Of a DNA stretch of 6,480 nt, positions 5,933-6,480 are shown piece by piece. Below the pieces are notes generated by a model. It saw only the letters and a program-made list of their open reading frames with translations, searched no databases and was not told where the DNA came from. How positions within the stretch are numbered: position 1 is the first letter of the stretch; the number at the start of each line of letters is the position of its first letter. A program made the translations under genes and the position numbers. The stretch is taken from NCBI GenBank assembly GCA_012031475.1, contig JAAUTJ010000284.1, positions 1-6,480 on the forward strand, given 5' to 3'. This DNA is from Leptolyngbyaceae cyanobacterium SM1_3_5 (lineage in GTDB: Bacteria; Cyanobacteriota; Cyanobacteriia; Elainellales; Elainellaceae).

Positions 5933-5966
5933 TCAAAGTCCCCTATGAATGGGGGATTTAGGGGGC
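5933..5966 (-). repeat. Hairpin repeat copy 2
   Basis: On the plus strand it reads TCAAAGTCCCC, a 7-base centre TATGAAT, then GGGGGATTTAGGGGGC. This is the reverse complement of the copy-1 pattern, with a slightly shortened C-run. It sits midway between queA and the TIR-like gene and touches neither. Confidence 0.75.
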
Positions 5967-6033
5967 AAGGAAGCATTTGTGCAAGAAGTTTATTGATCGA
6001 GTCCCCAGAGGCGATCGCCCCCGCCAACCCTCC

Positions 6034-6072
6034 TCAAAGTCCCCCAATTTTGGGGGGTTTGGGGGGCTTTCC
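6034..6072 (-). repeat. Hairpin repeat copy 3, abutting the stop of the TIR-like gene
   Basis: On the plus strand it reads TCAAAGTCCCCCAATTTTGG followed by G-runs and GGCTTTCC. The core hairpin is CCCCCAA-TT-TTGGGGG (6041-6056), with AAAG/CTTT at the ends (6036-6039 and 6067-6070). It runs up to the stop codon of the minus-strand gene at 6072-6074. Relative to that gene it has the same orientation as copy 1 has relative to queA. Confidence 0.8.
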
Positions 6073-6480
6073 TAAAGCAAATTGAAGCGCTGAAGCTGAA
6101 GATCGATCGCGTCCGGCAAGCTTTTGTGCAGATCCGTTTTGCTGCCGTAGACAATGCGATTGCGTCCGGGCAGGTCAAACGGAAACTGACCGCCGAATTC
6201 CGATCGCTCCATCTGCGTCAGCAAAATTTGCTCCGATCGCTTGCACTGAAGCGCGTAGCCCAATTCGACGCAGACATTGGGGCTGGGAATTAGCTGCGCG
6301 GGCGTGGTGTTGAGGCGATCGCGAAGCGCTCCCGGAACGGTACCGATCGCCGTTCCATCGGCAATGAACAAGAGGCTTTGGCGAATCTTTCGCATCAGGG
6401 TACTGCTCATACGGATTGGGCCATCGCTGAGGCGGTGCGATTCTTCGAGCATCAAGGCAGGCGCGATCCGACGGTTGACT
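6072..6480 (-). CDS. TIR-like nucleotide-binding protein, C-terminal part (5' end outside window)
   Basis: The frame is open to the right edge, so the start and N-terminal part are missing; about 136 codons are visible. The order of elements resembles the TIR-like nucleotide-binding proteins common in bacterial defence loci: GPIRMSSTLMRKIRQSLLFIAD (an R-rich helix before a strand ending in Asp), a loop, then SPNVCVELGYAL (Glu codon at 6264-6266), QILLTQM, a short loop, FPFDLPGRNRIVYG and a final helix with LPDAIDLQLQRF. In the family the PNVxxELGYAL block carries the conserved glutamate expected in the NAD-binding pocket. Known relatives act as NAD-consuming or nucleotide-sensing immune effectors; activity of this one is inferred. 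The second methionine (6450-6452) and TTG (6453-6455) are internal, not starts. It converges on queA across three hairpin repeats. Confidence 0.68.
   Translation of the reverse strand, partial: VNRRIAPALMLEESHRLSDGPIRMSSTLMRKIRQSLLFIADGTAIGTVPGALRDRLNTTPAQLIPSPNVCVELGYALQCKRSEQILLTQMERSEFGGQFPFDLPGRNRIVYGSKTDLHKSLPDAIDLQLQRFNLL

Noticed and set aside
5166..5936. A 256-residue minus-strand open frame
   Set aside because: It is antisense to queA, has no domain logic, and includes antisense repeat sequence; queA on the plus strand matches its family throughout.
5781..6072. CRISPR array suggested by three similar repeats close together
   Set aside because: The copies differ in orientation, sequence and spacing (about 115 and 65 bp) and are self-complementary dispersed elements, not uniform direct repeats with constant spacers.
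5816..6085. An 89-residue plus-strand frame overlapping the queA stop
   Set aside because: It starts at TTG, is made largely of translated hairpin repeats (KSPMNGGF, SPPILGGLGG) and overlaps the end of the TIR-like gene.

Overview
The window comes from a cyanobacterium, most likely a filamentous or otherwise repeat-rich one. The clearest evidence is the density of the cyanobacterial HIP1 octamer GCGATCGC: I count at least 11 copies in about 6.5 kb. Further support comes from a secreted pentapeptide-repeat protein with a cyanobacterial-style cysteine frame and from three copies of a C-run/G-run hairpin repeat typical of such genomes. No genus can be named from this sequence.

Layout, left to right. 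The window opens inside a plus-strand gene for a diguanylate cyclase, of which only the C-terminal half of the GGDEF domain is present (2-301). It converges on a long minus-strand block: a small exported protein of unknown function (464-841), an ABC-2 type export permease without an adjacent ATPase (909-1796), a SnoaL/NTF2-like protein (1900-2370), and a compact DUF433/DUF5615 toxin-antitoxin-like pair (2406-3004) with a 4-base ATGA overlap. The DUF5615 gene appears to carry a one-base deletion in a run of six T, which replaces the normal C-terminus. Upstream of the pair is about 500 bp without a convincing intact gene. It holds a possible minus-strand gene relic and an inverted repeat that may terminate the next gene.

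Then come a minus-strand secreted pentapeptide-repeat gene (3512-3970) and a minus-strand hypothetical gene (4132-4521), separated by a terminator-like hairpin. A divergent intergenic region with two tandem GGGA/TCCC palindromes separates these from plus-strand queA (4683-5819), the tRNA queuosine-pathway enzyme. At the right edge, a minus-strand gene truncated by the window (6072-6480) resembles the C-terminal half of a TIR-like nucleotide-binding protein, a type often found in bacterial immunity.

The queA/TIR-like convergent junction is the most structured part of the window. Three hairpin repeat copies lie in 290 bp. The first encodes the last residues and stop codon of QueA, and the third abuts the stop codon of the TIR-like gene in the same orientation relative to that gene. 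Apart from the DUF433/DUF5615 pair, the genes do not form an evident shared pathway; the window reads as mixed core genes (queA) and accessory genes (TA pair, TIR-like gene, repeats).
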